In this document: piece by piece, positions 14,640-26,265 of the stretch | Layout: each line of letters starts with the position of its first letter | How positions within the stretch are numbered: the stretch's first letter is position 1 | Assembly (NCBI RefSeq): GCF_014805685.1 | Contig: NC_060885.1 | Coordinates: forward strand, 5,662,132-5,726,131 | DNA from: Silurus meridionalis | Lineage: Eukaryota > Chordata > Actinopteri > Siluriformes > Siluridae | DNA length: 64,000 bases | Direction: 5' to 3' | Notes under the pieces: model-generated | What the model saw: the letters and a program-made list of their open reading frames with translations, nothing else | What the model was told of the DNA's origin: nothing | The model's database searches: none | Program-made: the position numbers and the translations under genes

Positions 14640-14880
14640 TGTGTTACATGTTCTCACCATGTTCCTGTGGGTTCCTGAGGGTTATCTGTTCTTTTCCCAC
14701 CTCACAAAAACATGTTTAAAGGCAGCTTGGACTTAGTTATGTATATGTGAGCGAATGAGTGTGTGAATGTGTCTGTACACTGTGATGGACTGCTATCTCA
14801 CACATCTCTATCATCAGCATCACACTCACTGTGATCCAGATTCACTGCATAACTGATCCAGATGAGAAATAAAGACATTT
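14640..14880 (+). repeat. Probable retroposon-derived repeat fragment
   Basis: The phrases TTCTCACCATGTTCCTGTGG and GATCCAGATGAGAAATAAAG, and the sequence between them, resemble a 3' fragment common in fish genomes (fenced by a GATGGACTGC-type motif). No ORF or target duplication is seen. Family is uncertain. Confidence 0.35.
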
Positions 14881-15448
14881 AAAGATGCATTTCCTCATAT
14901 TCTGGCCAGAAAACTGTCAATACACATGATATTAATTGAATAATTATGTGATGTGAATTATATAAAAATTAGGTTTCCATTAGAATCTTGCACATGCAAA
15001 GGAATAATGTACAAAATATTGAAATAATGTGCAAAGAATTTAATGTAAAAAAATAAACAAGTGTATAGAAAATAATTGTCAAAAAATAAATAAATAGTGT
15101 TAAAAAATGGATATACACATATTATATATACATAAAATACATTATAAATAAAATATATAAATTAATGTCACAGTTACCTGTTAAAATATATAATGTGAAC
15201 AAAATTATATCATTACAATATCTATAATTTTGTACACATTAAAATTAATGGACAATGTGTAAAAATTTAATAGAAATAAGAAGAAATGCCTCTTAAAAGA
15301 AAATTAATCTCCAAGGAAAAACTTAAAAAAATCTCTGAAACACGGCATGTGAATGTTGTGTAAATGTTCTAACGCATTTGTATTTAATAAAGTGTCATGT
15401 ACTAAGTGAGACTCTGAATCTAAATCATTAATAAATAAATAAATAAAT

Positions 15449-15451
<3 letters not shown>
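14881..15451. other. Unique AT-rich sequence
   Basis: A/T-rich, without recognisable features apart from a short AATA run just before the TA repeat. Confidence 0.35.

Positions 15452-15515
<64 letters not shown>
15452..15515. repeat. (AT)n microsatellite
   Basis: About 32 AT units preceded by an (AAAT)n stretch from about 15429. Confidence 0.95.
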
Positions 15516-15519
<4 letters not shown>

Positions 15520-16140
15520 GGTTTTTTCCAATGAAATAAAATTGTAAATTGAAAACAAAAAATGTATAATAAAATATCAATAAATTCTAAAAAATATTTA
15601 ATTGCTAACCTTCAATATTTAATACAATAGAAGATTTTAAGTATAGCATATTACTTTATGTTGAATCATTATTGCTAGAAAAGCAGGTCAACAAACAAAC
15701 AAATAAATAAATAAAAGCTAAACACTCTTCCCATGACTCCTATCTTAACATTTTCGACTTTTCATACAAATCATGTGATATCATATTGAATGTTTTAACC
15801 ACTTCAGTGTATTTAATATAAATCATATTGAATCATAGACTAAAGAATTTCTATTGTATAAATTCATATGTAAGAATTCAATGAATGAAATAAGTGAATA
15901 TTTCACAGATGAATGAAAGTCTTCCTTCTCTTACTATCTCTTCCTCCCTCCTTTTGCTCTACCTCTTCTTCTCTTCTGTACTGTGATCAGGGCTTGAGCT
16001 GACGAGCCGCTCCTGGGGAGACTGCAGGGCTTCGGTCAGCCATATGGCAGAAACTCCTGCTCCTCACTCTCCATCATCAGCCTGGAGGAGGCCTGACAAG
16101 AGGCTGGAGCTGACCCTGGGCTTCTCGACTGAGGGGGCTG

Positions 16141-16141
<1 letters not shown>
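15516..16141. other. Unique sequence ending in a GC-richer block
   Basis: 15516-15960 is AT-rich. 15990-16140 is GC-rich and follows an acceptor-like pyrimidine tract ending in AG at about 15990, with an open plus-strand frame into the CA repeat. There is no donor before the microsatellite and no recognised domain, so a host exon is not claimed. Confidence 0.3.

Positions 16142-16191
<50 letters not shown>
16142..16191. repeat. (CA)n microsatellite
   Basis: About 25 uninterrupted CA units. Confidence 0.95.
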
Positions 16192-16193
<2 letters not shown>

Positions 16194-16473
16194 AGCCACT
16201 TGATGAATCTCCACTCCAATAGTTTACTAGTTTATTTAAAGTTGATGTATACACACTGAAATAGTTCAGATCAGAATTCAGGCATCCTGAAAAATGCCGC
16301 ACGACAGTTTTGATATAATATGTTCCAAATATTAATACACAGAAAAATTGTGGCCCAGCACCTGAGCACCATATTAAATATATAACATTTACTGTATGAC
16401 ATTTTGGCACAAGTGGACTTACTGTTCCGACATTGACATTTTCATAAAACAGCACATTGTTTAGTGTTTTTAC

Positions 16474-16958
16474 TGTTGTTCTTCCCCAAACTGGTTCTTC
16501 TTTATCACAGACTTGGAGGCACACAGTTGTATAGCACATCCTGTGGCATTAAATTTTCCTTTCATTGAACTAGGAGACCCAAACCTGTTCCAGCATGATG
16601 ATGCCCCTGTGCCCAAAGCCAGCTCCATTAAGATCTGCTTTAAATGTGCTGGAGTGGAAGATCTCCTGCTATAGAGCTCTGACCTCAACCCTATTGAACA
16701 GCTTTGGGTTGTATGTGAATGCTGACTGCACCCCACTTCTCCTCACCTTACCTACATCAGTACTTGACTTTATCAATGACTTTTTGTCTGAATGAGCACA
16801 AATTTCCACAAGCACACTCCCAACATTTAGTGGAACATCTTCCCAGAAGAGTGGAGGTTATTATATCAGCAAATTGGGACTAAATGTAAAACGGGATGTT
16901 CAGAAAGCACATATCAATCTTCTACTCAGGTGTCCACAAACTTTTTTTTTCATATAGT
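16474..16958 (+). mobile_element. Tc1-like transposase 3' half relic
   Basis: Close relative of 13384-13883. It shares AGGAGACCCAAACCTG, ATGATGCCCCTGTGC, the CACCCCA tract and the GTGTCCACAAACTTTT end. The transposase fragment is interrupted by stops. The left terminal repeat is missing and the right one is blurred by a T-run. Confidence 0.78.
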
Positions 16959-17559
16959 AGCTAATAAGCTTGTCTTTTTGTTTTTCTTTTATTATTAAGT
17001 ACAAAGTGCAGAAAGAAAAGTTTTTTTTTATAAGATCAAGTCTAATATATATATATACGATCCTGACTTTTTTTACAGTCCATTTTTTCTAGTTTTATTC
17101 AAGCTAATTTTCAGATCCTATTATAATACAGTAATATATAATATACTTGTCTTTTTCTCTTTTTAACAAGAACTCTAAAAACTTGGTGTAAAACTTATCT
17201 AAGGTACATTTGCAGCTTCCGTTCTGACTGTAACAGACCACTGACATTGGAGACTCCTTCCATAAATGCTAAAATAAACATCACCATATCAGCAAAATCT
17301 AGTTGAACTTAATGTCCCTTTACTATAGAAATGATAAAATCTAAAAATGAGATCATTGGTATAAACCTGTGCTCTGAATTCCTGCCTGTCTGATTTCCGG
17401 TTATAAAAGAAAAATCACAATCGGATTCTGTCCAAATAGAGAATTTATTGTTTTATATATAATGCAAACATCTTATAGCATTCCCATTCATAGCTTTCGA
17501 TTAAATGTATGCATAGTTCATTAATAAATTAGCAAATGTATATATAACTCTTGACAAAA
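16959..17559. other. Unique AT-rich sequence
   Basis: No recognisable gene or repeat except a short TA run near 17046-17056. Confidence 0.35.
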
Positions 17560-17994
17560 TGCAATAAATATATAGTATTTCAGGAAACATCCAAGAGGAG
17601 CCCACACAGGAGCCCGGAGCCCACACATGAATATTTTTCTATTTGAGTACACAATGTTTTATTCCTTATTTATTTAATAATCTTAATGATCCATCACTAA
17701 AGAGAGAATGATCTCCGTAGAGAAACGAAAATATCCACACGGGAAGAGAAGCCCCAAAGCAGTGTGGAGAAAAAAAAAAGATCTTCGTCTTCTCATGTTT
17801 CCCTTTTTTTTTGCATTGCATTACTGCAGCTTAGGGCGAAATCATGGTCATTTCCTGACCAGCACAGAAGCGTATGAATTTCTGTGACACTCATCTAATC
17901 AGCCATAACAATTAGCAATCGAGGGTGGTGTGTGTTCATTATGGAATTGAAATGGAATTAGAGAACACTTGTAGAAGAGCCCGAGAGCTTTTCC

Positions 17995-17998
<4 letters not shown>
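17560..17998. other. Candidate conserved non-coding block
   Basis: Repeat-free sequence carrying several homeodomain-type cores (TAATCAGC, CAATTAGCAA) and an inverted CCAAT-like GATTGG-type context. It runs directly into the (GT)n at 17999. No ORF is supported. Regulatory function is inferred from sequence texture only. Confidence 0.3.

Positions 17999-18044
<46 letters not shown>
17999..18044. repeat. (GT)n microsatellite
   Basis: About 23 GT units splitting two complex unique blocks. Confidence 0.95.
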
Positions 18045-18046
<2 letters not shown>

Positions 18047-19060
18047 AAGAAAAGCAAGTTCCTTGTAATTCATTGTGAAGACGAAGACGCCGAGAGAGCG
18101 CATTCCCAAAGGAGTGGGATCCTTGATGGAAAAGTTTTCAGCTCACCCACCCTCCGAGCTCCTTCTTTCTTTCCTCCTGACTCTTCGAACACCGGCTTGT
18201 CATTTCGGCTTTGTTTGGCTTCTGTGAAACGTCTGAAGGACTTGATCCGTGCATTAGATAGACGAAGACATGTTAGCGTCTGATCCTCTTTCGGTCTCCG
18301 TCTTTAATCGGGAGCGACGACTCTCTCTGCCTCGCAATTTATAATGCATGCTCTCACACACACACACACCGCCACAGGTGGCGGCCCTTTTCTGATAATA
18401 CCCGTGATAAAAAAGGCATGTCGGGAAGGTGAAAAATATATAGCACCGGCACACCTAGAACCCTGATTGTGAATTTTCTGACATAAAAATATGAGGCGAC
18501 CCGAGCTAATTAATCTTGCGTGTTTACGCCGTTCATTACAGCCTTGACAGTTATTTCTCTTTATCTGAGAAAGGAATCCTTTCATGATGGATTACTAGGC
18601 AGAGCGTGTGACATTCCCTGACTACAGAGGTGTCCCTTACGAGGGCCGAAAAAGCCCAGATGAACCCAGCGACACTGGCGTCTTGAAGATATGAGCTATT
18701 CAAATGAGACGCCAAGGAACTTTACTATTGCCGGCTTCCTTATGATAATGTTCTCATTTGAATATAAAAGAATCGTTCTTTTCTCTCTCTTTTTTTTTTT
18801 CTCCCCCACCATTTTCTTTCTTTCCGCAGATCAAAAAACGGAAGCAGGTCAAATTGGAATTTGGCTCACACAGGAAGCGAACACGAGGCGAGATTTAACA
18901 GGCAGTTGTTCTTTGTTTGACATTCCAGTGGCGTTCAAATAGGAATGCTGAAAGCGACCGACATGTGGGTTAAATACGAGGGACAGCGCAAAGGAAATAT
19001 TATCAGACGTCTGATCAGTGTTTATGGCAGTGTTTCGGTGTGTGTTCACCCAGCAAAAAT
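18045..19060. other. Candidate conserved non-coding block, about 1 kb
   Basis: One of the longest repeat-free, balanced-composition stretches in the window. It has homeodomain-like cores (GCTAATTAATC near 18504) and two CAAATGAGA/TCATTTGAA-type motifs around 18699 and 18755. A pyrimidine tract ending in CCGCAG at 18823-18829 resembles a splice acceptor, but the frames after it close quickly or lack a matching donor. ORFs of 66-93 codons on both strands have no domains. I read it as probable regulatory DNA. Confidence 0.35.
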
Positions 19061-19449
19061 ATTCAATTCCTCAACTTTTTTATATATACTGTAGTTAAGC
19101 CATTTGGGGTTAAACTTTGATAAAAAATTAAAAATAAAAATTGTGTCCGTACTGTAAAAATGTTTTTTCCAACTCATGTTAATCAGACAGATTTCCCAGT
19201 TTAGTCCGTAGTTTGAGGATTCATATTACTCCGGTGTCTGTGGGTTTCCTCCTGGTTTCTTCAAAGTCCTTACACCTCTCAGGTTGCTGAATTTAAAAAC
19301 AATAAATAACAACTAGATGTGAATGCATTTATATTTATTACATTTGACAGGAGGCATTATCCGAACTACTGAGCAGGACCTTTCAATGTCTTCACCACTG
19401 AGCTACCATGAGTACATGTATGTAGGTGTGTATCATAATCCAGGATATA
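19061..19449. other. Unique sequence with small SINE-like fragments
   Basis: 19205-19290 and 19345-19410 contain short pieces (GTGGGTTTCCTCCTGG; GACAGGAGGCATTATCCGAA) resembling retroposon fragments seen elsewhere in fish DNA. Too short to classify. Confidence 0.3.
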
Positions 19450-19866
19450 TGAGGTAGTATCAAAAAGTTTTGAGACTGATGGTGCTAATCAGAGCAAACA
19501 TTAAGTTCTGCGTGAAACATGATGACGAGAAATTAGGGAGAACTTTGACGAGTTCAACCCCAGAAATTGTAGAAACCATTTAGCAACTTGTTCATGATGA
19601 TCATCGTAGAACAATCCACATGATCTCACTTCTAGATTTGGCTTCTGCCGACTTTGCCCTCTTCCTGAAGATGAAGCTTAAAGGTTGCCATTTTTACACC
19701 ATTGCAGAGATCCAGTGCGATTTGCAAAAGTAGCTTGACACGCTTGGAGAAAAGACTTCCAGGACACATTCCAGAAAGTGTTAGAAACGCTGAGACTATT
19801 TTGAATAAATAAATAAAGTAATTTCTTTTAACAGAGCTGGTCTCAGAGCTTTTTGATACTACCATG
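19450..19866 (+). mobile_element. mariner-type relic with terminal inverted repeats
   Basis: The ends match as inverted repeats: left GGTAGTATCAAAAAGTTTTG, right AGCTTTTTGATACTACC. TA lies at both edges (19448-19449 and 19867-19868). The interior encodes a decayed mariner C-terminus, including SADFALFLKMKLKGCHF (the mariner catalytic SPDLAP.DF..F block) near 19640-19690. N-terminal and first catalytic regions are deleted. About 417 bp, dead. Confidence 0.88.
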
Positions 19867-20129
19867 TATTCCTACACAAATGTTCATGGGATAAGCAAGA
19901 TTCAGGAAAAAGGGTTTAATGGAGCTGAATGAATGTCCTTGTTTTTTTTTTTTTATCGAAATTTTTCACATTTCTGATTTTTTTTCCAGTCTAAATTTTC
20001 CAATTCCATTCAAGCTACATTACGAATCTATTTAAAAGTCACTTGCGATATAAAAGTTGGATTCATCAAATAGATTTAGAACTCCATCATTTGTGGAATT
20101 TACATTTACATTTATGTAATGTAAATGTC

Positions 20130-20285
20130 ATACAGTATGACATTTGGCAGATGCCCATATGCAGAGCGAATTACTGCACATTTATTTTATTTATACAGCT
20201 GAGCAGTTAAGGGTTATGGAGTGTTCTTCAAGGGGCCACCAACTGAAGGTCCTTGAGTTAGACCCTCAACCTTTAAATGCATGAG
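20130..20285 (-). repeat. SINE 3' body fragment
   Basis: ACATTTGGCAGATGCCCATA, TATACAGCTGAGCAGTTAAG and a CTTGAGTTAGACCCTCAACC tract match the body of fish tRNA-derived SINEs seen here at 47111 and 54024 (CTTAACTCTCAACTGCT in reverse). The head is absent. Confidence 0.5.
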
Positions 20286-21697
20286 TTTGATATTTCTTCT
20301 ACTTCATTTCATCTCATTCAAATCAACAGTATGCAAATTAACTCAGAACATAATTTTTATAGAGGTTCTTTATTTGCAATCATTAACAATAAAATTCAAC
20401 AAGACATAAATGGTTCCTCTTGGGTTCTTCAAATGAAGGTCAAAGGTTAAAGTTTGAGGTAAAAATTTTTAAAGGAATTAACTGTTCAATAATTTGTTAC
20501 TAATTGCAATCCATTGCTATTTATTTATCTTAGAACTTGAACAAAAACAAAGTTCTTTAATAGTTTTTTAAGGATTTGTCAGATAATTCGAGGTGTTTGA
20601 ATAAGGAGCTGCTTAGTGTTTTGTCATAGAAACTTTAAGGGTTTCCTTAAGGAACAATCTAGAAAGGTTAACGTTCTTGGAAGTGAAGCAGACGAACTCG
20701 ATTTAAATAGGATATTTTACTAGAATGCACATGCTACATATTTTGTTAGGATTTCAATCATAATTATGTGGGGAAAAAAATTAGTCAGACTGTAGGCAAA
20801 GTATGAATGAATAATTCAACATGTAGCACTGAAGAATTAATATATTCCAGTTAATTACACATTTACACCAGGTCAGTATTGTACACATGATTTTTCTCTT
20901 TGACCTTTGTCTCGAAGTCATGCCTTAATTACAGCTCCTTCATTATTGCTTTGGAAATTTCAAATTCGTTCACCAAAGACCTCATTTTCATTGAAAATCC
21001 GATTCCTTACATATAAATAAATCATTCGGTGAGAAAAAGTACAGGTACATAGATGATCGAATATGAATCCATATTAAACCGTATTAATTATTTTGTTCTG
21101 TTGAGAAAGACAAGACTTCGATCTCAAAGGCAATGGAAGCATGAGGCGGTTTTTTTTTTCAAAATAAGTATGGCAGCATGGATATAACTTATGTAGCATG
21201 TAGGGCATGTAATTCTGAGCTGTGCTCTGTGAAGCTGGTAAAAGTCAGGAGAGGTCAGCGAGCTGCAGCGTTGCCGCAGTGCCTGTGTTCTCAGCTCAGC
21301 TACTGAAGCTCTTTAGTGAGAGCTGAAATGAAGGGCTTGTCACGCCTTTGACAGGCGAGTGACGCCTCGGGCAGATCCCACAGCCACAGCCGAAATGTGC
21401 TTCCAGTGGCACAGACACCTTCCTAACGAGACGGCGCTCTATAATTACTCGTGCCACATCCAAAGCGAGGTGTCAGGGGAGCACAAAGTTTCTTCTTGAA
21501 GGAGACTTCAGTTCTGTAAGCTTAACAGTGCTGGCTTGCAGGGATATTTGGCGCAGATGTACCGCTAAAAGCTACACAGGCTAGCCAGGCTACAATGGTC
21601 AAATGTGTGCTGGTTAGAAATATCTGTAAAAAAATTTGCCTCAAACCAGTCTTACAGTTGTAAAAGGTTATATTTCTGACTGGGTATAGAATTATAC

Positions 21698-21700
<3 letters not shown>
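20286..21700. other. Unique sequence with a complex block at 21200-21560
   Basis: The block 21200-21560 is GC-balanced and repeat-free and may be regulatory. The remainder is AT-rich without recognisable features. Confidence 0.3.
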
Positions 21701-21765
<65 letters not shown>

Positions 21766-21819
21766 TAAAACAGCAAACACAATTATTAGTCAAATGACTA
21801 TATACATATATATATATAG

Positions 21820-21868
<49 letters not shown>
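21701..21868. repeat. (AT)n and (GT)n microsatellites
   Basis: AT run at 21702-21760, a 64-bp spacer, then about 22 GT units at 21825-21868. Confidence 0.95.
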
Positions 21869-21872
<4 letters not shown>

Positions 21873-22137
21873 CAGTTATGCAGGGAAAACCAATGACCTA
21901 AATAATAATAAATGAGAGAAAAAAGAACATTCAGAGTTTAAAACACACTCAGCCAGTAACTTTGTTTATTTATTCACATGTCTTACGTTGGCTGCTGTCA
22001 AATAAATCATTGAGCTATATGACGAGGTTAATCCTACTCATATCTACCTGTGACAGTGTAAACTATCGTGCTAGCGCTGAATCAGCAGACTTTGTGGAGG
22101 GTGACAAAAACATGCTGAACACTCCCATTAACATTAA

Positions 22138-22384
22138 AAAAAACAACTTTCTTTCGGCTTCTCCCATTAGGGGGCGCCACAGCGGATCATCCGCATGTTT
22201 GATTTGACACGTTTTTACGCTGGATGCCCTTCCTAAAGCAACCCTCCCTATTTATCCGGGCTTGGGACCGGCACTAAGGCTTGTGTAACCCAAACGGCTG
22301 GGGTTGGTTCCCTGACCAGGGATCGAACCCGGGCCGCAGCGGTGAGAGCGCCGCATGCTAACCACTAGACCACCAGGGAACCTT
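22138..22384 (-). repeat. tRNA-Glu-derived SINE with target-site duplication
   Basis: Read on the minus strand, the head (22379-22309) is nearly a complete tRNA-Glu(CTC). It has acceptor TCCCTGG, A-box region GTCTAGTGGTTAG, anticodon loop with CTC, B-box GGGTTCGATCC and closing TCAGGGA. A short body follows, then a 3' tail (22193-22153) nearly identical to the 3' end of the RTE-type LINE at 52627-52667. The flanks ACTCCCATTAACATTAA (22121) and ACTCCCATAAACATAA (22385) are the target duplication. Confidence 0.92.
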
Positions 22385-22589
22385 ACTCCCATAAACATAA
22401 ACAGATCATAAAACATGTAGAATTGTTACTATGGTGATGATTATTTTAATACAAAGATTTTTTTTTTGTTTGTTTTATTAATTTCAAGAGAGAAAGAGAA
22501 AGCAGAGAAGATGGTGACGGAAAGATCAATTGATATAAATCGGTTTGTTTAAGGCTCATTCTTGTACAAATCCTTTGATAAAGTTGTCA

Positions 22590-22960
22590 AATTTAAAACC
22601 ATTTGGTGCTGCGGAAGATGGCCTCCACCTGAACAGCCTAAATGAGATGATGAGACTAATGTGGATGCTTCTATTTAGGAACTATGAAGCTGGCTTTGTA
22701 ATACACATGAATGTACACAACAATGGCTTAGAACTGTAATAGCCATGAACAGTTTTTTGCATTTAAATGTATATCAGTGAACAGTTGATAACCTCAACAA
22801 TGATGGAATTGATGTCACCCAGATGAGCTTGAGGTTCTGTTTTGAGTCTGGTTCCTCCCAAGGTTTCTTGGTTCTCAGGGTTTCTGGTTCACTCATTTAG
22901 GATCAATTTATGTTGTTAAAAGTGGTCTAAAAATCAGATTAAATGTAAGTAAAAAGAACA
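22590..22960 (+). repeat. LINE 3' end relic (GAGTCTGGTTCCTCTCAAGG family)
   Basis: Contains GATGTCACCCAGATGAG and GAGTCTGGTTCCTCCCAAGG, shared with copies at 37940-38225 and 53190-53425 (plus) and 33395-33535 (minus). These are non-coding 3' regions of a fish LINE whose clade I cannot assign. The terminal short tandem repeat is lost here. Confidence 0.5.
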
Positions 22961-23159
22961 TTTTAATAGAATTCTTATGAGCAGATTCTTCAAGACTATC
23001 AAATTGCTCAACATGTAAAGCTGGAAAAAATGCCAGCACAGCTTGGAAGCTCCTTTTCCTCACATACTCATGCTTCCATAACAAAAATGTAGGTGAAGAA
23101 ACGGATGAAAAAATATATTCGAGCTACATAAAGCTGTAAGTACAAAAGTCAAAGAATTG
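22961..23159. other. Unique sequence
   Basis: No recognisable features. Confidence 0.3.
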
Positions 23160-24460
23160 AAATCTTGCAACAGTTCTTTCATGGCCTGGTAAACCAACCT
23201 CATTAATTTTTCCAATTATTATTCCTTCGTTTTCGGTTCTCTCTCTAGCAGGGCAAAGCCGCAGAACGAATGAAGGGAAAATAATTAGCTACTCCCAATA
23301 TTACCAAGGTGGTGCACAGGCCCGGGTCGAGGCGAGCATCCTGCCGATTCTGACATTTTAAATTACCTGAACAATACCTGGAGCAATCTCTGGACCTAAT
23401 TAACTTCCCATCGCGAGCAAACGTACACATCATTTAAAAAGATAGATACGAGATGACAAAACGCACGTGCCTTTCCCTCACCCTCACCCCCCTCCTGCCA
23501 AGGAGAAGTTCTAGCTCATATGCAAGAGCCGATCTTCAGTCGCTCGGCGTGTATTATATTATAGGGAAGGGGGGACTTTTCTTTCCATCGAGTAATCAAT
23601 GCGCCATCGGAACGAGTTCATTTTAATGCACTCAATCTTGCCTTTAATGTTTATGGCTTACGGGTGTAGCGAGCGTCGGCGATGCAGGAATGTTATATGG
23701 CTTCGGTTTCGGCCCATTTCATCAAATATTCATGCGTTTAAAAAACGGGCATCCAAATAGAGGGGAAGGAGAATTGCATTCACTCTGTCTGGATTTCTCT
23801 CTCTCTTCTTTCTCTTTTTTTTTCTGTCTGTCTCGCTCTTATGCTAGCTTTCCGTGTTTACACTTGAACATGAGCGGCCTCCGCTTTTGTCTCTGTTCCT
23901 GAGATTGAGATGGCTCTAGCAAAAATGGTTTGTGGCAGAAACACACACATCTTCGGGTGCTCCAAGCGGCAACGGCCTAAACGGCACGCTGAAAGGAAAT
24001 GATGTAAAAAAGTGAAATTTGAAACACACACACACATACACACAAAGCAGTACATTCTCGATCTGTTCTTTCATGTCAGCCTAGTAACTCTGTCTCTGTC
24101 TTTCTTCGACAAAAAAAAACAAAAAACAAAAGAAGCTGCACATTAAGTCTGTCATGGGCGTCCTCATATTTTACTTGAGCTGTTTGATTGCAGCACCCGC
24201 AGTTATATTAATTTTGCAGCTGGCCTCTTTAAGCCCCTTTTTTGCAAAGACAGTGGGTTTAAATGTCTAAATTCTTAACGCCGCTTTCATTTGTCCTTTT
24301 AAAGCAACATTTTTGAAAACTCAGAGCCCTTAGATATAAACACAGTGGCCCAGATATGGCGTTAAGACGCGACATTATGATGTTACACATGACTCTGGGG
24401 CGTCTCGATGAAGCCCGGGCATAAATATTAATCGTCTTAGCTCAATTATGAAGTGATTCA
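23160..24460. other. Candidate conserved non-coding block, about 1.3 kb
   Basis: The longest stretch without any recognisable transposon. It is CpG-containing and balanced, with homeodomain-type cores (GACCTAATTAACTTCC near 23392; ATAAATATTAATCG near 24421). Only short CA runs interrupt it. ORFs of 62-70 codons have no domains. Likely regulatory DNA, unproven. Confidence 0.35.
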
Positions 24461-24779
24461 GTGTTTAGACAAGTATACTTGTCTTAGTTTGAACCATGCT
24501 TTCTCAAAAATAAAAAAGGGCCACTAGAACTGATACGATAAGATGAACATGAGAAGAAAAAAAGAAAGACCTCCCAAAACTAGTGTCAGCATTTACACAC
24601 GCAGAGAAAGTTCCTTTTATTCAGAGTCAGGTGCTTATTCAGATAACACAAATCATCTGAGTCTAGTCAATGCTTCCAAGGTTGCCAGATTTTTGTTGAG
24701 TAAAAGTTTTGTAGCAGTTTATTTTTTTTTTCAGTAATAGGTCTATGTAGATCTATACTTGAATTTTCTTCATTTTTTT

Positions 24780-25225
24780 CTTGTTCTTCTTCATCTTCTC
24801 CATCTCGCTGCTCCCATTAGCAATCACCACAGGGAAACATCCATCTCCATACCACTCTGTCCTTTATATCTGCCTCTTTCAAACCAACCACCTGCATGTC
24901 CTTTTTAACCACATTCATAAACCTTCTCCTTGGCCTTCCTCTTTTTTTCCTGTTGCCTGGCTCTCCATCCTCAGCCTTCTTCTGCCCCATTTCCTTCCTC
25001 TGCACATGCCTTGTCTTCAAAACAACATGCCTGCTTGGTATCTCTAAAAAACTTATTTGTAATCCTGTCTATCCATGGGCCTCCAGATGAAAAATTGCAG
25101 CATCTTCAAATCTGCCAGCTCCAGATCCACTTTCTGTCTTTTTCTCTATGCCACTGTCTCTAAACCATACAATATAGCAGGTCTCACCACCGTCTTATAA
25201 ACTTTTCCTTGCAGATTCACCTTCA
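24780..25225 (-). mobile_element. RTE-type LINE 3' end relic
   Basis: On the minus strand, 25190 to 24820 reads as the C-terminal part of an RTE-clade ORF. It includes KKRGRPRRRFMNVVKKDMQV and a DRVVWRWMFPCGD-like end, which match the second RTE copy at 52605-53095. An imperfect CTT-rich tail at 24777-24800 marks the 3' end. Several frameshifts; dead and 5'-truncated. Confidence 0.8.
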
Positions 25226-25368
25226 TCCATATTTGTCCATGCCCGTGTTTATGAGAGTATTAAAAACTTGAAAAGTTATAATTCAAGGTACATTAAGAAC
25301 AGATCTTTATATAAATATTTATTTATTTATACACACAAACACACACACACGCATGCAAATACGTAATG

Positions 25369-26265
25369 CAGGGGGCTTCAAATTCGACCCACCCCCACAT
25401 TTGGAATGGCCCTCTGAACAATGACACAAAAACATTTCGGAAATGTATTTTTAAATGTTTTACTCAAATCATATCTGCATTTGATAATAAAGGTTGGCTT
25501 TCATACTAAAATTTTGTTTAGTTATTAATAGATGTCGAGGCACCGATATTGCTGGAACTATAGGCAATTGGTAAAAATCCATTCAGATAGTTTTTCCGGC
25601 TTTCAGTGTGCTATTATTACGAGCGCAGCTTCTAGAGGAAAATCACTAATGGTGTGTGCTGTTTGTTTTTAAATGTCACTGCACTATATTATATGTATTA
25701 TTTATTATTTATTAATTATATACTTATTTTTAGTAATGAATTTTTTGATATTTTTTTCTTTTAGCACATTTTCATGATTCAGTTCTTTTTTATTTTTGTA
25801 TTTTTTTGTAATAAAGTTCAGTACTATTAAAAAAATGATCTGTGTTTAATATTTATTAATCGGTTATTGGTGAGTATGATTCAACCTAGCTATTGGTATC
25901 GGTAAAATCCACTATCTGCCGACCTCTAGTTATTAACATAGCCCAATTATTTGTTAGATTCACCCACCGACCATATGCATATGCATAAATCGTTAAATGT
26001 TTTGAACAATGCTCTTTTAATAGCCTATATACAGTATATCCTGAATAGTAATGCTAATTTGTCTGTACAGTGCATCACAAAATAATAAACTAATCCAGCA
26101 TTAAGAGGCAAAATAAATCCATTTAAAATCATAATAAAATCTCCAGAATAATACTGGCAGTCACTCCGGATCATGTGATTCTTTGTTCCAGACCGACCTC
26201 GTCCTCTCATTAAGGAAAGTAAAAATGATGTGGCCCTCACAGAAAGAAAGGTTTGGGGACCCCTG
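25369..26265. mobile_element. Non-autonomous hAT-type element carrying a nested MITE
   Basis: The left end CAGGGGGCTTCAAATTCGAC and right end TTTGGGGACCCCTG form imperfect hAT-like terminal repeats (CAGGGG...CCCCTG). Eight-bp flanks ACGTAATG and GCTTAATG match at 6 of 8 positions, the size expected for hAT. GGCCCTC occurs near both ends. No transposase ORF remains. The middle is occupied by another repeat (25527-25932). Confidence 0.65.
25527..25932. mobile_element. MITE-like repeat nested in the hAT element
   Basis: The edges GATGTCGAGGCACCGATATT and TATCTGCCGACCTCTAG look like degenerate inverted ends. The interior (GATATTGCTGGAACTATAGG and TATTGGTATCGGTAAAATCC) resembles a fish repeat rich in CGATAT/ATCGG words. 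No ORF. Family not certain. Confidence 0.45.

Noticed and set aside
15990..16141. Open frame after an AG acceptor, ending in CA repeat
   Set aside because: No donor and no domain.
16036..16539. 167-codon minus-strand ORF
   Set aside because: Runs through a (CA)n array and into a Tc1 relic; artefact.
18823..18942. Strong pyrimidine tract and CCGCAG acceptor-like site
   Set aside because: Frames after it close or lack a matching donor; better read as part of a non-coding block.
22309..22379. Functional tRNA-Glu gene
   Set aside because: It is the head of a SINE with body, LINE-derived tail and target duplication; two more copies lie at 53.4-53.9 kb.
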